Counted from the stretch's first letter, positions 47,606 to 58,266 are shown. The stretch: 64,000 bases of DNA from Erythroxylum novogranatense (GCA_029891385.1 CM057228.1:70261523-70325522), one strand, 5' to 3'. The notes: generated by a model from the sequence alone, not told the origin. A program made the numbers and translations.

Positions 47606-47799
47606 TATCAGAATTTAGGGTTTCAAGGTACCCACTTTATTGAAACTTAATAGGATATATATACATAAAGAGTACAACATAGATTAGGAAACAAATCTCC
47701 TAATCCTTACTGAACTAGGAATCTAACCCCATCTGAGAATCCCTTTTTTTAGGGATCCTAATACATATCCTATATTTGATATTTACCTAATACAGTATC
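47606..47799 (-). repeat. 3' LTR of copia B, main part
   Basis: 194 bp; the last 19 bp of this LTR lie at 55017-55035 on the other side of copia A. The rejoined length (213 bp) equals that of the 5' LTR at 59652-59865 (214 bp). The break is at GTATC (47795-47799), repeated at 55012-55016. Confidence 0.88.
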
Positions 47800-48011
47800 T
47801 ATTAGAATTTAGGGTTTCAAGGTACCCTCTTTATTGAAACGTAATCAGATATATATACATAAAGAGTACAACATATCCTTACTGAACTAGGAATCTAACC
47901 CTATCTGAGGATCCCTTATTTTTAGGGATCCTAATACACATCCTATATCTGATATTTATCTCTTATATTTGATATTTATCTAATACAGTATCGATAAAAC
48001 AGATTCTCACA
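47800..48011 (-). repeat. 3' LTR of copia A
   Basis: 212 bp, TATTAGAATTTAGGG to AGATTCTCACA in plus coordinates. It lacks about 22 bp present in the 5' LTR (between CAACATA and TCCTTACT). Confidence 0.88.
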
Positions 48012-48351
48012 CTCCCCCTCAAGCTGGTGAATAGGAATTTTCCATTCCCAGCTTGGATACAATGTTCTCAAATATTGAGCTACTCAATCCTTTAGTGAAC
48101 ATGTCAGCAAGTTGTCCTTGTGTTGGTAGATACGGAGTGCATATCAAACCACTGTCTAACTTCTCCTTGATGAAATGTCTATCCACCTCAATGTGCTTAG
48201 TCCTATCATGTTGAACTGGATTGTGAGCTATGCTTATTGCTGATTTATTATCACAGTAAAGCCTCATAGGAGCATCCCACTTAATCTTTAAGTCTTCTAG
48301 GATGATTTTTACCCAAAGCAATTCACATATACCTTGTGCCATAGCACGAAA
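48012..48351 (-). pseudogene. pol: RNase H C-terminus of copia A
   Basis: Reads FRAMAQGICELLWVK, LYCDNKSAISIAHNP, DRTKHIEVDRHFIKEKL and ends ENSYSPA before the polypurine tract. The catalytic Asp of CDNKSA is present. A TAA at about 48350 separates it from the rest of RNase H: only one codon breaks this part of the frame. Confidence 0.88.
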
Positions 48352-49508
48352 TTATGCTTCTGCACTAGATCGTGCTACTACCCCCTGTTTTTTACTTCTC
48401 CATGTGATCAGATTTCCTCCAAGAAAGGTACAATAACCTGATGTAGATCTCCTATCCACCACTGATCCTGCATAGTCAGCATCGGTATATGCTTCAAGTG
48501 CCATATCCTCATTTCGTTTGAACAAAATCCCTCTTCCTAGAGTTCCCTTAAGGTATTGCAAAATTCTATGTGCTGCCTGTAAGTGAACTTCTTTAGGACT
48601 ATTCATGAACTGGCTAACCATGCTTACTGCATAGGCTATATCGAGTCTGGTATGAGCCAAGTAGATTAGTCGCCCTACAAGTTGTTGATACATTTCCTTA
48701 TTGACTGGAACATCTTCCTCTGCCTTTCCTAGCTTAAGGTTCGGCTCCATATGTGTAGTTGCAGGTCTACATGCAGCCTTCCCTGTCTCCTTAAGTAAAT
48801 CAGTAACATACTTCTGTTGGGATATAAAAATTCCTCTCCTGGAGTGTGCAACTTCAATTCCTAGAAAATACCTTAACCTTCCCAAGGTCTTAATCTCAAA
48901 CTCCTTAGCTAAACACTTACTCAAGATCTCTCGCTCCATCTCATCATCTTGATAAGTATGATGTCATCCACATAGACTAGTAATACTGTTACCTTCCCTG
49001 TGGCTGAATGCTTAATGAACAAGGTGTGATCTCCTTGACTTTGCTTATATCCTATAGATAACATAACTCTTGCAAATCTGCCAAACCAGGCCCGTGGGGA
49101 CTGTTTCAATCCATACAAAGCTTTATTCAGCTTACATACAGTATTAGTAGCCACTTTTGCTTCATACCCTGGTGGGACCTCCATGTAAATCTCCTCTGTT
49201 AACTCCCCATGCAGAAATGCATTCTTTACATCAAACTGTTGTAGTTCCCAGCCACGGTTTGCTGCTAGAGATAAAATTACTCTAACTGTATTCATCTTAG
49301 CCACAGGAGCAAATGTCTCTAGGTAATCAATCCCATAAGTCTGAGTGTATCCTTTTGCTACCAATCTTGCCTTGTACCTTTCTATCGACCCATCAGTCCT
49401 ATATTTTACCGTACACACCCACTTGCAGCCCACTGGTCTTTTTCCAACTGGCAATTCCACCAAACTCCAGGTTTTATTCTTTCTTAGTGCCTCCATCTCC
49501 ATATCCAC
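48352..49508 (-). pseudogene. pol: Reverse transcriptase and RNase H N-part of copia A
   Basis: 49508-48921: WSLVELPVGKRPVGCKWV, RLVAKGYTQTYGIDY, FDVKNAFLHGEL (catalytic Asp present), LYGLKQSPRAWF, LLVYVDDIIL (YVDD box intact). A short frame change near 48930-48950 follows, then 48939-48352 with LGIEVAHSRRGIF, VGRLIYLAHTR, ILQYLKGTLGRG, YTDADYAGSVVDRRSTSGYC (RNase H) and ARSSAEA up to the stop. Apart from the small indel the enzyme region is well preserved. Confidence 0.92.
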
Positions 49509-51241
49509 GACTTGTTTCCATTTTCATTGGACAATGCTTCAGATAAGGTTCTAGGAATGGTGGTGGTATTGAGATTCACAAGAAAGGCTTTAAAGGTTGG
49601 TGAGAAATTTTGAAAGGACATGTAGTGTGAGAGTGGGTATAATGGCCTTTTAGTACATGTTCTGGTTCCTTTTCTAATGGCAATAGGTTGATCTTGATCT
49701 TCCTCACCAATCTGCACTTCAGTGTCAGTTTGCAAAGTAGGGAAATCAGAGTTTGTATCAGAATTTGTTACCTCATTTGAGGAATCTAGTTCAGATTCAT
49801 GTACATGCACAGATCCCGGATTAACCTCTTTCCTCCTTGAGTACACCTTTCCAAATCTAACATCTCCAGAAGCAGATTTAGGTTCAAACATGGGTTGAGT
49901 TTCAGTTGGAGTGGATTAAGTTTCGGTTGGAGTAAATTCTGGTTGAGCTGAAGGTATTTGGCTGATTTGGTTGGGTTTAGATAGAAGGAAAGGATCATTT
50001 TCTGACACTCCAAGAAAGAACTCCTTATCTTCCTTGAGATTCTCCCCCTGAAGATAAAGCTGGATAAAATAGGCTTCTTGTTCATTAAAGGTAACATCTC
50101 AGGACACATGAAATTTCTTAGAAGGAGGATGATAGCACTTATACCCTTTTGGAGTTGAGGAATACCCTACAAAGATACACTTCAATGCTCTAGGATCCAA
50201 TTTCCCACGGTCTTGGCTGTGAATATGAACAAAGGACACACACCCAAAAATGCTAGGTAGAAGATTGTTTGAAGTAGGTATATGCGGGTAGTATGAAGAG
50301 AGTATCTCCATTGGACTTTTGAATCCTAGGACTCTAGAGGGTAGCCTATTAATGAGATGAGTGGCTGTTAGGACTGCTTCCCCCCAAAAGTGTTTTGGTG
50401 CATTTTTCTGAAATAACAATGCTCTAGTTTGGTCTAAAAGGTGTCCATTTTTCCTCTTTGCACCCCGTTTTGTTGAGGTGTTTTGACACAAGAAGACTCA
50501 TGAATTATCCCTTCTTTTTGACAAAAAGGAGTAAGAGTTTGGTTGAAGTAGTCCTTGGCATTGTCGGATCTAAGTTTCGATTTTATACCAAACTGATTTT
50601 TACCATGGAGATGAAATGTGGAAGGACAAAACTCACTTGGACTTGTGTTTGAGCAAGAAAACCCAAGTAACTCTAGTGCAATCATCAATAAAAGTTACAA
50701 ACCAGCGTGCTCCTGACACATTTGAAACAGTTGAGGGACCCCAAATATCAGTATGAATAAGATAGAAAGGAAAAGTGCTTCTTTTATTGCTAATAGGAAA
50801 AGGTATACGCTTGTGTTTAGCAAGCTCACACACCTCACAATGAAGACTCTCAAGATCTAGCTTTGTAAACAAAGCAGGAAACAAAGACTGAATAATCCTA
50901 AATGATGGATGACCTAACCTACGATGGTGTAAGAAGATTTTTTCTTTATTTGTCAACACTAATTCAGACAAGAATGAGTAGGGTGATCTGCTTCTGGATA
51001 GGCTTGATCCGTTAGTTTCCTCAAGATAGTAGAGGCCATCTCGTTCTCTAGCACTTCCAATCATCTTCCCCGAATCTCTCTCCTGAAATAAACAATGATT
51101 TGAGTGAAATGTAACATTGCAAAGTAAATCAAGTGTGAGTTTCTGAACAGATATTAGGTTTGTGGCTAGCTTAGGGACATGGAGAACATTTCTCAATGTT
51201 ATGTATGGGTTTATTTTACATCTCCTATGCCGACTCATCAT
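49484..51241 (-). pseudogene. pol: Pre-integrase region and integrase of copia A
   Basis: 51241-50633: NVLHVPKLATNLISVQKL, HHRRLGHPSFRIIQSLFP, HCEVCELAKHKRIPFP (zinc finger), LIHTDIWGPSTVSNVSGARW and VTFIDDCTRVTWVFLLKH with the first catalytic Asp. 50688-50434: IKSKLRSDNAKDYF (second Asp) and PQQNGV. 50491-50099 and 50109-49484: C-terminal region and linker to RT (GCVSFVHIHSQDRGKLDP, KCIFVGYSS). At least three frame breaks. At 50450-50470 the segment after PQQNGV is shifted so the expected Glu is lost from frame. Confidence 0.88.
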
Positions 51242-52650
51242 TGCTAAGGATCCATCACTATGGTTATCTTCTTATTGCTTGGGCAAGGGTAATAGGTAGT
51301 AAAGAGTTTGGAGGAATAGGTAATATGGTTGATAACTCGAATCCATAATCCAAGATTGCTGAAAACAATATCAAACATTTAACCCAATGAACACATACAC
51401 GAATGCACAAAGGTGCATGTACATGCAATTTCTCGTGTTGTCGACAAATGCTCTCATCTTTTCCACTTCATCAGGTTAAAACCCTTTGTGTCGATCTGTC
51501 TTCTGTTGAGATGTACTTGTAGCAATCTGCACTTGTCCATTACCCCTAGATTGATATCCCTTGTCCCCATTCGGGGCTGGAGGCTTTCCATGCAACTTCC
51601 AGCACTTTTCCCTTGTATGACGTGATTTTTTGCAGAGCTACACCATAGGTCATCACGGTTTTGGGTCTTGGATTGACTCCTTTTTAGTTTACGCATCAAA
51701 TCTTTTCGGCATGTTTTTCACTCCTAGCCACCATAGTTGAACCATCGAAGGTTGAGAATTAAGCATTAAATTCCTCCTGCTCTCTTCACTCGGATAATAG
51801 CCACTACCTCATTAAAGCATGGAACTTTCGCCTTCCAAGGATTTGGATCCTTATTTGATCAAACTCGAATTTAACCCAACCGAAAATCATAGACTCTATC
51901 TTGTTCAATGAACTCCTTTAGTATAGCAGACATCATCCGGACATTTGGTTTGAATCACTCGATAATGATCAAGTTCTTGCCATAGTGACTTGAGTTGATT
52001 GGCATATTCATCCTGATTTATTCTCTTGTTTAGAGGCAATAGTCTTGACTTTCACCTCATACATCGGAGCTGCATCCCTAGCTTTTGAGTAAGTCTCTGT
52101 TGAATTGCATCCCAAATATCTTTGGTCAGTAGCCATGAACATAACCGTTTCACTTATTTCGGCATCATTGAGTTCCAAAGCCATGCCATGATCATTGAGT
52201 CCTCCTCATCCCATGCCTCAAAACTTGGATCTTCGGCCTTGGCCCGGTTCCTAACAAGTGGTGATCTTTCCCTTACCTTTCAAAATTGTTCGAACAAGTT
52301 GTGACCACTTGAGATAATTTTTTCTATCCAATTTGTAGGCTGATTGAATGATCTGTAACTCTACCGAAGATTGAATCTTGGGTGCTTCATCTGATGAAGC
52401 CACAATTATTGAACCACTCTCCTTGGTTTCTGCCATTGTTTCTACCAAAACTAATCAATGATGAGGGATGGAACAAAGGGAACAAGGGTTTTTTGGATAC
52501 AGCGGAATAGGACAGCAATAAAAGCTCTAATCAGTGATGAAGGCTGATGTAGGAAGAAAGGGGAAAAAAAGGATTCAAAGGAAGAAGAAGAAGAGAATAG
52601 CAATGAAGGCTCAATCCTCTCTTTATTTTCCAGGAAAATTCGAGCCTAAA
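51242..52650 (-). pseudogene. gag: gag of copia A
   Basis: N-terminus at 52448-52251: ETKESGSIIVASSDEAPKI, SAYKLDRKNYLKWSQLVRTI. The rest (52250-51300) is chopped by many 1-3 base differences from copia B, where a long gag frame survives (58627-59250). Zinc-knuckle region near 51650 has lost cysteines (CSSAKNH). The protease is not readable here. The dense small indels are unusual next to the well-kept RT; see findings. Confidence 0.78.
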
Positions 52651-52662
52651 GCTCTGATACCA
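52651..52662 (-). other. Primer binding site of copia A
   Basis: TGGTATCAGAGC on the minus strand, directly at the 5' LTR boundary (52663). Complementary to initiator-Met tRNA. Confidence 0.9.
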
Positions 52663-52749
52663 TATTAGAATTTAGGGTTTCAAGGTACCCTCTTTATTGA
52701 AACTTAATCAGATATATATACATAAAGAGTACAACATAGATTAGGAAAC
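52663..52749 (-). repeat. 5' LTR of copia A, first part
   Basis: Interrupted at 52749 by the gag-only element; GAAAC at 52745-52749 is duplicated at 54860-54864. Continues at 54865-55011. Confidence 0.88.
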
Positions 52750-53099
52750 TGTTAGGATCCAAAATCCTAACAGGCACTATTCCAGCAATCCACAAAGGAA
52801 ACACCAAGAAACTCAAGCAATGAAACAGAAAGCAAAACAGAGAAGAAGGAAATATGAAAAGAAACTTAAGGCATATTGATAGGCTAATCTTCGAGGCTAG
52901 CCAACCTCCTCAACACAAGATCCTCATAACCAATTCTCAGATATCCCCTCGTCTGTCCCACACTACCCCTTTTATTCTCTCCTCTCTAACTAACTAACAA
53001 ACTCAGCAACAAATCTCTCACACCCCTACACACTCTCCAATTCTTGATCGCCCACCCTTCCTTTTCCCTGATGACGATTGATTATAGCAGGTCTCAACA
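52750..53099 (-). repeat. 3' LTR of the gag-only element
   Basis: Begins with a perfect inverted repeat TGTTAGGAT-5 nt-ATCCTAACA (52750-52772) and ends GGTCTCAACA. Nearly identical to 54502-54859 apart from a few indels, so the insertion is fairly young. Confidence 0.9.
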
Positions 53100-53734
53100 G
53101 TACCCCCCCAAAAGAAGCCACCTTGTCCTCAAGGTGGAAAGAACTCCTTCCCTGCGATCTTTCCCTTCACTTAAAGGTTTGGGGTCCTGAGCTCGCCGAT
53201 GGCTCCAACACCTCCAATATGTCTGAACCGTCCCCCTCACAAGCCGGTTTGAGAATTAATACCTGGTTAACAAGCTCAGCTTCCTCTTTCTGTAAATCGT
53301 CGAGCTGCTCATCATCCTTTAATAATATGTGGAATTACTTCTCACCGCATCTGTGTCCTGGTCCGTACTTGACGTCGCATCGATAACAAAGGCCCTGCTC
53401 CTTCTTCCGTTGGATCTCCTCAGCTGTCAAACACTTAAATGGATAAGGAGAGTCCCTCCGTTGTGGCTGTCGCCCTTCGAACATCCGATTTGGGTAATGG
53501 TTCACCCTCGGACTGGGTGTGGTGGGAGGTGGCGTCGACCGATTTCCCTCCAAGGGTCGATTAGGGCTCCCGAGCATCATACTTGGTAAAGGAGAAATGA
53601 CGGTATTTGTATCGTGGGTTGGGTAATTTTTATTACCCATTTCTCCACCCCCATACCCGATTAACCCACTTTGGGTTCTAGCTCCCTTAACGGGTTGGAC
53701 AGATGGATTCCAAAGGGCCCAATTCCTACCTTGA
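53100..53734 (-). pseudogene. gag: Gag C-terminus with zinc knuckle, and pol-tail remnant, of the gag-only element
   Basis: In the frame after the break at about 53733: DQGRNWALWNP, then GGGEMGNKNYPTHD, then EEIQRKKEQGLCYRCDVKYG and PGHRCGEK (53335-53640), a single CCHC knuckle of the Reina-type pattern. A stop follows, then an acidic stretch DDEQLDDLQKEEAEL and finally FHLEDKVASFGG. A one-base frame change separates it from the N-terminal gag. The knuckle makes RNA binding by the protein plausible. Confidence 0.82.
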
Positions 53735-54472
53735 TCACGGTGCCATCTCCATCATCTGCATCGGTGAATCGGTTGATATCAGCTGCAACTCCATCTTTAT
53801 CTCCTCCTTCAACCCATTGATGTAGGTTGCCGTGACCACCTCCGCTGGAATTTCTCTTAACATCGACGACACCATCTCGAACTCTCGATTATACTCCGCC
53901 ACCGTCCTCAGTTGATGTAACCGCATGAGAGCTAATAGAGGATTTCCGCCCTGAGCCCTTCCGAATCTTCGCACCACCGCTGTCTTAAAAGTGGACCAGT
54001 CCTTCATCGGTGACCACCCCTCTCTCCACAAAAACCAATTCAAAGCCTCACCCTCCATGCATACTGCTACTGCTACTAATCTCCTTGCCATCGAAACTCC
54101 ATTCAAATCAAAATACCATTCTACTTTAAACAGCCACCCCAACGGATCGTCTCCATAGAATACCGGAATTTCCAACCTTCTGTGAACCTTCTCCATCATC
54201 ATCCACTCTTCTTCCTTCGGTATTTCAGCTTGACTCTGCGAATCTGTAAAATCATCGACCTCCTCTCGCGGTTCTTTGCCCCGATTTCTATTTCCCAATG
54301 ACTCTTGGATCTGTCTCATACATTCAAACAAGGATGCCATGTCTCCGACCAATTTATCAACCTTCTTCTCCACCATATTCATCTTTTCATCCATCATTCC
54401 CATGTCTTCCGTCAACTTCAGCATCTCACGCTCAATATTGTCAACTCTAGTATTCATTCTAGTCACAACCAT
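53735..54472 (-). CDS. gag: Gag N-terminal and capsid region of the gag-only element
   Basis: 245 codons open from MVVTRMNTRVDNIEREMLK at 54472. Residues 1-60 form a coiled coil (MDEKMNMVEKKVDKLV). The Retrotrans_gag-like capsid core follows at about 95-235: EIPVFYGDDPLGWLFKVEWY, VAVCMEGEALNWFLW, WSTFKTAVVRRFG and LLALMRLHQLRTVAEYNREF. It begins 15 bases inside the PBS, a normal position. The frame ends early at a TGA produced by a one-base shift, after which the zinc-knuckle part continues in another frame. It could still make a capsid-like protein without knuckle. Confidence 0.82.
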   Translation of the reverse strand: MVVTRMNTRVDNIEREMLKLTEDMGMMDEKMNMVEKKVDKLVGDMASLFECMRQIQESLGNRNRGKEPREEVDDFTDSQSQAEIPKEEEWMMMEKVHRRLEIPVFYGDDPLGWLFKVEWYFDLNGVSMARRLVAVAVCMEGEALNWFLWREGWSPMKDWSTFKTAVVRRFGRAQGGNPLLALMRLHQLRTVAEYNREFEMVSSMLREIPAEVVTATYINGLKEEIKMELQLISTDSPMQMMEMAP

Positions 54473-54486
54473 CCCAGTACCTCACT

Positions 54487-54498
54487 GCTCTGATACCA
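54487..54498 (-). other. Primer binding site of the gag-only element
   Basis: TGGTATCAGAGC on the minus strand, three bases inside the 5' LTR (54502). Initiator-Met tRNA type. Confidence 0.9.
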
Positions 54499-54501
54499 AT
54501 T

Positions 54502-54859
54502 TGTTAGGATCCAAAATCCTAACAGGCACTATTCCAACAATCCACAAAGGAAACACCAAGAAACTCAAGCAATGAAACAAAAAGCAAAACAGAGAAGAAG
54601 GAAATATGAAAAGAAACTTAAGGCAGTCATATATTGATAGGCTAATCTTCGAGGGCTAGCCAACCTCCTCAATACAAGATCCTCATAACCAATTCTCAGA
54701 TATCCCCTCGTATGTCCCACACTACCCCTTTTATTCCCTCCTCTCTAACTAACTAACAAACTCAGCAACAAATCTCTCACACCCCTACACACTCTCCAAT
54801 TACTGATCTGCCCACCCTTCCTTTTCCTACAGTACGACTGATTATAGCGGGTCTCAACA
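54502..54859 (-). repeat. 5' LTR of the gag-only element
   Basis: Partner of 52750-53099; same terminal inverted repeat at 54502-54524. It is followed by the second target-duplication copy GAAAC. Confidence 0.9.
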
Positions 54860-54864
54860 GAAAC

Positions 54865-55011
54865 AAATCTCCTAATCCTTACTTAACTAGGAATCTAACC
54901 CTATCTGAGGATCCCTTATTTTTAGGGATCCTAATACATATCCTATATCTGATATTTATCTCCTATATTTGGCATTTATCTAATACAGTATCGATAAAAC
55001 AGATTCTCACA
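54865..55011 (-). repeat. 5' LTR of copia A, second part
   Basis: Continues from 52749 (AAATCTCCTAATCC onward) and ends AGATTCTCACA at 55011, followed by the target duplication GTATC and then the last 19 bases of copia B's LTR. Confidence 0.88.
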
Positions 55012-55016
55012 GTATC

Positions 55017-55035
55017 TATAAAACAGATTCTCACA
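55017..55035 (-). repeat. Remaining end of copia B's 3' LTR
   Basis: TATAAAACAGATTCTCACA, the 19 bases missing from 47606-47799. Directly followed by copia B's polypurine tract (minus strand GCTTGAGGGGGAG). Confidence 0.88.
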
Positions 55036-55579
55036 CTCCCCCTCAAGCTGGTGAATAGGATTTCTCCATTCCCAGCTTGGATACAATGTTCTCAAATATT
55101 GAGCTACTCAATCCTTTAGTGAAAATGTCAGCAAGTTGTCCTTGTGTTGGTAGATACAAAGTGCATATCAAACCATTGTCTAACTTCTACTTGATGAAAT
55201 GTCTATCCACCTCAATGTGCTTAGTCCTGTCATGTTGAACTGGATTGTGAGCTATGCTTATTGCTGATTTATTATCACAGTAAAGCCTCAAAGGAGCATC
55301 CCACTTAATCTTTAAGTCTTCTAGGATGATTTTTACCCAAAGCAATTCGCATATACCTTGTGCCATAGCACGAAATTTTGCTTCGCACTAGATCGTACTA
55401 CTACCCCTGTTTTTACTTCTCAAGTGATCGATTTCCTCCAAGAAAGGTACAATAACTCGATGTAGATCTCCTATCCACCATCGATCCTACAATCGGCATC
55501 GATATATGCTTCAAGTGCCATATCATCATTTCTTTTGAACAAAATCCTCTTCTGGAGTTCCTTAAGGTATTGCAAAATT
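55036..55579 (-). pseudogene. pol: RNase H region of copia B
   Basis: Homologous to 48012-48560 of copia A. The C-terminal part is colinear; 55380-55560 has numerous small deletions relative to copia A, so the RNase H frame is destroyed there, including the region encoding the first catalytic Asp. Confidence 0.8.
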
Positions 55580-56476
55580 CTATGTCTTTTGTAAGTGAAC
55601 TTCTTTAGGACTATTCATGAAGTGGCTTACCATGCTTACTGCATAGGTTATATCGGGTCTAGTATGAGCCAAGTAGATTAGTCGCCCTACAAGTCCTTGA
55701 TACATTTCCTTATTGACTGGAACATCTTCCTCTGCCTTTCCTAGCTTAAGGTTCGGCTCCATAGGTGTAGTTGCGGGTCTACATGCAGCCTTCCCTGTCT
55801 TCTTAAGTAAATCAGTAACATACTTCTGTTGGGATATAAAAATTCCTCTCCTGGAGTGTGCAACTTCAATTCCTAGAAAATACCTTAACCTTCCCAAGGT
55901 CTTAATCTCAAACTCATTAGCTAAACACTTACTCAAGATCTGCTGCTCCATCTCATCATCTCCTGTAAGTATGATGTCATCCACATAGACTAGTAATACT
56001 GTTACCTTCCCTATGGCTGAATGCTTAATGAACAAGGTGTGATCTCCTTGACTTTGCTTATATCCTATAGATAACATAACTCTTGCAAATCTGCCAAACC
56101 AGGCCCGTGGGGACTGTTTCAATCCATACAAAGCTTTATTCAGCTTACATACAATATTAGTAGCCACTTTTGCTTCATACCCTGGTGGGATCTCCATGTA
56201 AATCTCCTCTGTTAACTCCCCATACAGAAATGCATTCTTTACATCAAACTGTTGTAGTTCCCAGCCACGGTTTGCTGCTAGAGATAAAATTACTCTAACT
56301 GTATTCATCTTAGCCACAGGAGCAAATGTCTCTAGGTAATCAATCCCATAAGTCTGAGTGTATCCTTTTGCTACCAATCTTACCTTGTACCTTTCTATCG
56401 ACCCATCAGCCCTATATTTTACCGTATACACCCACTTACAGCCCACTGGTCTTTTTCCAGCTACCAATTCCACCAA
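55580..56476 (-). pseudogene. pol: Reverse transcriptase of copia B
   Basis: 298 open codons: VELVAGKRPVGCKWVYTV, FDVKNAFLYGELTEEIYM, LNKALYGLKQSPRAWF, LLVYVDDIILTGDDEM, FEIKTLGRLRYFLGIEV, VGRLIYLAHTRPDITYAVSM. Both RT active-site motifs (D in FDVKNAF, YVDD) are intact. A stop at about 56477 separates it from the 472-codon integrase frame upstream: the two are in the same frame and only one codon apart, so one nonsense change divides them. Confidence 0.92.
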
Positions 56477-56479
56477 ACT

Positions 56480-58266
56480 CTAGGTTTTATTCTTTCTTAG
56501 TGCCTCCATCTCCATATCCACGGCTTGTTTCCATTTTTCATTGGACAATGCTTCAGATAAGGTTCTAAGAATAGTGGTGGTATTGAGATTCACAAGAAAG
56601 GCTTTAAAGGTTGGTGAGAAATTTTGAAAGGACATGTAGTGTGAGAGTGGGTATAATGGCCTTTTAGTACATGTTCTGGTTCCTTTTCTAATGGCAATAG
56701 GTTGATCTTGATCTTCCTCACCAATCTGCACTTCAGTGTTAGTTTGCAAAGTAGGGAAACCAGAATTTGTATCAGAATTTGTTACCTCATTTGAGGAATC
56801 TAGTTCAGATTCATGTACATGCACAGATTCCGGATTAACCTCTTTCCGCCTTGAGTACACCTTTCCAAATCTAACATCTCCAGAAGCAAATTTAGGTTCA
56901 GACATGGGTTGAGTTTCGATTGGAGTAGATTCTGATTGAGCTGATTCTGGTTGAGTTGAAGGTATTTGACTGATTTGGCTAGGTTTAGATAGAAGAAAAA
57001 GATCATTTTCCAACACTCCAAGAAAGAACTCCTTATCTTCCTTGAGATTCTCCCCCTGAAGATAAGGTTGGATAAAATAGGCTTCTTGTTCATTAAAGGT
57101 AACATCTCGGGACACATGAAATTTCTTAGAAGGAGGATGATAGCACTTATACCCTTTTTGAGTTGAGGAATACCCTACAAAGATACACTTTAATGGTCTA
57201 GGATCTAATTTCCCACGGTCTTGGCTGTGAATATGAACAAAGGACACACACCCAAAAATGCGAAGTACAAGATTGTTTGAAGTAGGTATATGCAGGTAGA
57301 ATGAAGAGAGTATCTCCATTGGACTTTTGAATCCTAGGACTCTAGAGGGTAACCTATTAATGAGATGAGTGGCTGTTAGGACTGCTTCCCCCCAAAAGTG
57401 TTTTGGTACATTTTTCTGAAATAACAATGCTCTAGTTTGGTCTAAAAGGTGTCCATTTTTTCTCTCTGTCACCCCGTTTTGTTGAGGTGTTTCGACACAA
57501 GAAGACTCATGAATTATCCCTTCTTTTTGACAAAAAGGAGTAAGAGTTTGGTTGAAGTAGTCCCTGGCATTGTCAGATCTAAGCTTCTTGATTTTTATAC
57601 CAAACTGATTTTTTACCATGGAGATGAAATGTGGAAGGACATAACTCACTTCAGACTTGTGTTTGAGCAAGAAAACCCAAGTAACTCTAGTGCAATCATC
57701 AATAAAAGTTACAAACCAGCGTGCTCCTGACACATTTGAAACAGTTGAGGGACCCCAAATATCAGTATGAATAAAATAGAAAGAAAAAGTGCTTCTTTTA
57801 TTGCTAATAGGAAAAGGTATACGCTTGTATTTAGCAAGCTCACACACCTCACAATGAAGACTCTCAAGATCTAGCTTTGAAAACAAAGCAGGAAACAAAG
57901 AGTGAATAATCCTAAATGATGGATGACCTAACCTACGATGATGTAAGAAGATTTTTTTTCTTTATTTGTCAACACTGATTCATACAAGAATGAGTACGGC
58001 GATCTGCTCCTGGATAGGCTTGATCCGTTAGTTTCCTCAAGATAGTAGAGGCCATCCCGTTCTCTAGCACTTCCAATCATCTTCCCCGAATCCCTCTCCT
58101 GAAATAAACAATGGCTTGAGTGAAATGTAACATTGCAAAGTAAATCAAGTGTGAGTTTCTGAACAGATATTAGGTTTGTGGCTAGTTTAGGGACATGGAG
58201 AACATTTCTCAATGTTATGTATGGGTTTATTTTTACATCTCCTATGCCAGCTAATTGCTTGGGCAA
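56480..58266 (-). pseudogene. pol: Pre-integrase, integrase and linker of copia B
   Basis: 58266-57928 holds NVLHVPKLATNLISVQKL and the region before the zinc finger. 57898-56480 (472 codons, open) holds HCEVCELAKYKRIPFP, FIHTDIWGPSTVSNVSG, IKKLRSDNARDYFNQTL, ETPQQNGVTERKNGHL (first Asp, second Asp and Glu all visible), GVLENDLFLLS and the linker to RT. A frame change at 57900-57950 (run of eight T) parts the two. This is the longest intact coding stretch in the window; with its DDE residues present it is one of the best-kept enzymes here. Confidence 0.92.

Larger units (their letters stand above)
52750..54859 (-). mobile_element. Gag-only non-autonomous LTR element (TR-GAG type), 2.1 kb
   Basis: LTRs 52750-53099 (350 bp) and 54502-54859 (358 bp), exact 5-bp target duplication GAAAC. 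PBS TGGTATCAGAGC at 54487-54498 (minus strand), polypurine tract TTTTGGGGGGTAC at 53100-53112 (minus strand). The internal region encodes only a gag with zinc knuckle, then a tail FHLEDKVASFGG next to the polypurine tract. No protease, RT or integrase. This architecture is known as terminal-repeat with GAG. Gag and tail resemble Reina-type chromoviruses, the probable helpers. Confidence 0.9.
47800..55011 (-). mobile_element. Ty1/copia element A, inserted in the LTR of copia B
   Basis: Target duplication GTATC (47795-47799 and 55012-55016). LTRs 47800-48011 and 52663-52749 plus 54865-55011, the second split by the gag-only element. PBS GCTCTGATACCA (plus strand, 52651-52662) abuts the 5' LTR; polypurine tract GCTTGAGGGGGAG (minus strand, 48012-48024) abuts the 3' LTR. 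Internal genes match those of copia B closely, so both belong to one family. Both are broken by stops and indels. Confidence 0.9.
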
